This document shows positions 63,668 through 64,000 of a DNA stretch of 64,000 nucleotides, one piece after another. The translations under genes were made by a program, and so were the position numbers. The notes beneath the pieces were generated by a model. The model saw nothing but the letters and a program-made list of their open reading frames with translations, was not told the origin of the DNA and made no database searches. The stretch's first letter is position 1. Every line of letters begins with the position of its first letter. Origin of the DNA: Symsagittifera roscoffensis (Eukaryota > Xenacoelomorpha > Acoela > Convolutidae); the NCBI RefSeq assembly GCF_963678635.1, contig NC_087062.1, positions 62,170,386 to 62,234,385 on the forward strand, written 5' to 3'.

Positions 63668-63785
63668 CGGTAGCAGGACAATCTACCTTATTCCAATCTA
63701 CCCTATGCCGTTTTAGCCTATAGCATTTTATCTTATATACCAATTTAACCTACGCTGATTTACCCTATGCCAAATTACCCCTCAA
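63668..63785. repeat. degenerate tandem repeat, unit like TTTACCCTATGCC
   Basis: About seven imperfect units of 15-18 bases (CTACCCTATGCCGTTTTAG, CCTATAGCATTTTAT, TTTACCCTATGCCAAATTA). Confidence 0.6.
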
Positions 63786-64000
63786 TAAAGTTTTATCTTC
63801 TATCACACTAGGTGTTAAGGACAACATGTATGGAAGTGTTAATTCATTTGAGTTCTACCATTTAGACTCAAAACTGGTCTCGAAATATAAACCGAACACT
63901 TTGTTGACTCGGCTAAAGCCGCCGAACAACGTCGTGTGGCTTTATCGTGCGATAGTACTGCGTTTGATTTGAGACTTTCAGGAACGAAACGCGACTCAAA

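Overview
The window is eukaryotic and almost certainly animal nuclear DNA. It is AT-rich and gene-poor, with consensus splice sites, an intronless start of a cytosolic ribosomal protein gene, and a large load of transposable elements. Host genes occupy only the left edge (RPL13, minus strand, cut by the window at position 1) and probably two exons of a membrane-anchored FkbM-type methyltransferase gene (first-exon candidate near 40.3 kb, methyltransferase motif I exon at 59.4 kb, plus strand). I cannot name the species. The many-transposon layout, the FkbM gene type and a splice acceptor just upstream of the RPL13 start would fit an appendicularian tunicate, but a cnidarian or another invertebrate is equally possible on this evidence.

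Layout. 0.8-22.7 kb: E1, a very large, GC-richer, minus-strand Ty3/gypsy-type element. Reading right to left it has a 3 kb leader with a minisatellite, gag (coiled coil, capsid, zinc knuckle), protease, RT, an acidic linker, integrase, and then about 8.3 kb of further minus-strand coding sequence. That extra part includes a coiled-coil protein, an SGNH/GDSL-hydrolase-like domain, a second block with a GNND motif, and membrane-anchored products. It is broken in many places. A 45-base direct repeat marks its two outer limits. Six copies of a short hairpin with core GTGCAGTCAC and changing, mostly self-complementary arms lie within it. 22.7-27.3 kb: AT-rich, with a possible LINE ORF1 remnant and a tandem repeat. 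27.3-29.75 kb: E2, a minus-strand gag-pro-RT fragment. 30.9-36.57 kb: E3, a plus-strand LTR element reduced to LTR, leader, integrase end and a truncated 3' LTR. 36.6-39.3 kb: two hAT-like MITEs, one with an exact 8-bp target duplication. 39.36-39.63 kb: a C-rich/G-rich inverted region. 40.3 kb: candidate methyltransferase first exon. 42.2-48.55 kb: E4, a nearly full-length plus-strand gypsy element with a tRNA-Ser-type primer site but a decayed protease and RT. 49.1-58.7 kb: E5, a minus-strand element of the E3 family, inserted in a third MITE copy. 59.2-64 kb: tRNA-like sequence, the FkbM exon and AT-rich DNA with simple repeats.

How it fits together: the RPL13 and FkbM genes look like host background. 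E4, E5 and the MITEs would all lie inside one large intron if the two FkbM exons belong together. None of the retroelements looks able to encode all its proteins intact. Positions of element limits are my own alignments by eye and may be off by several bases.
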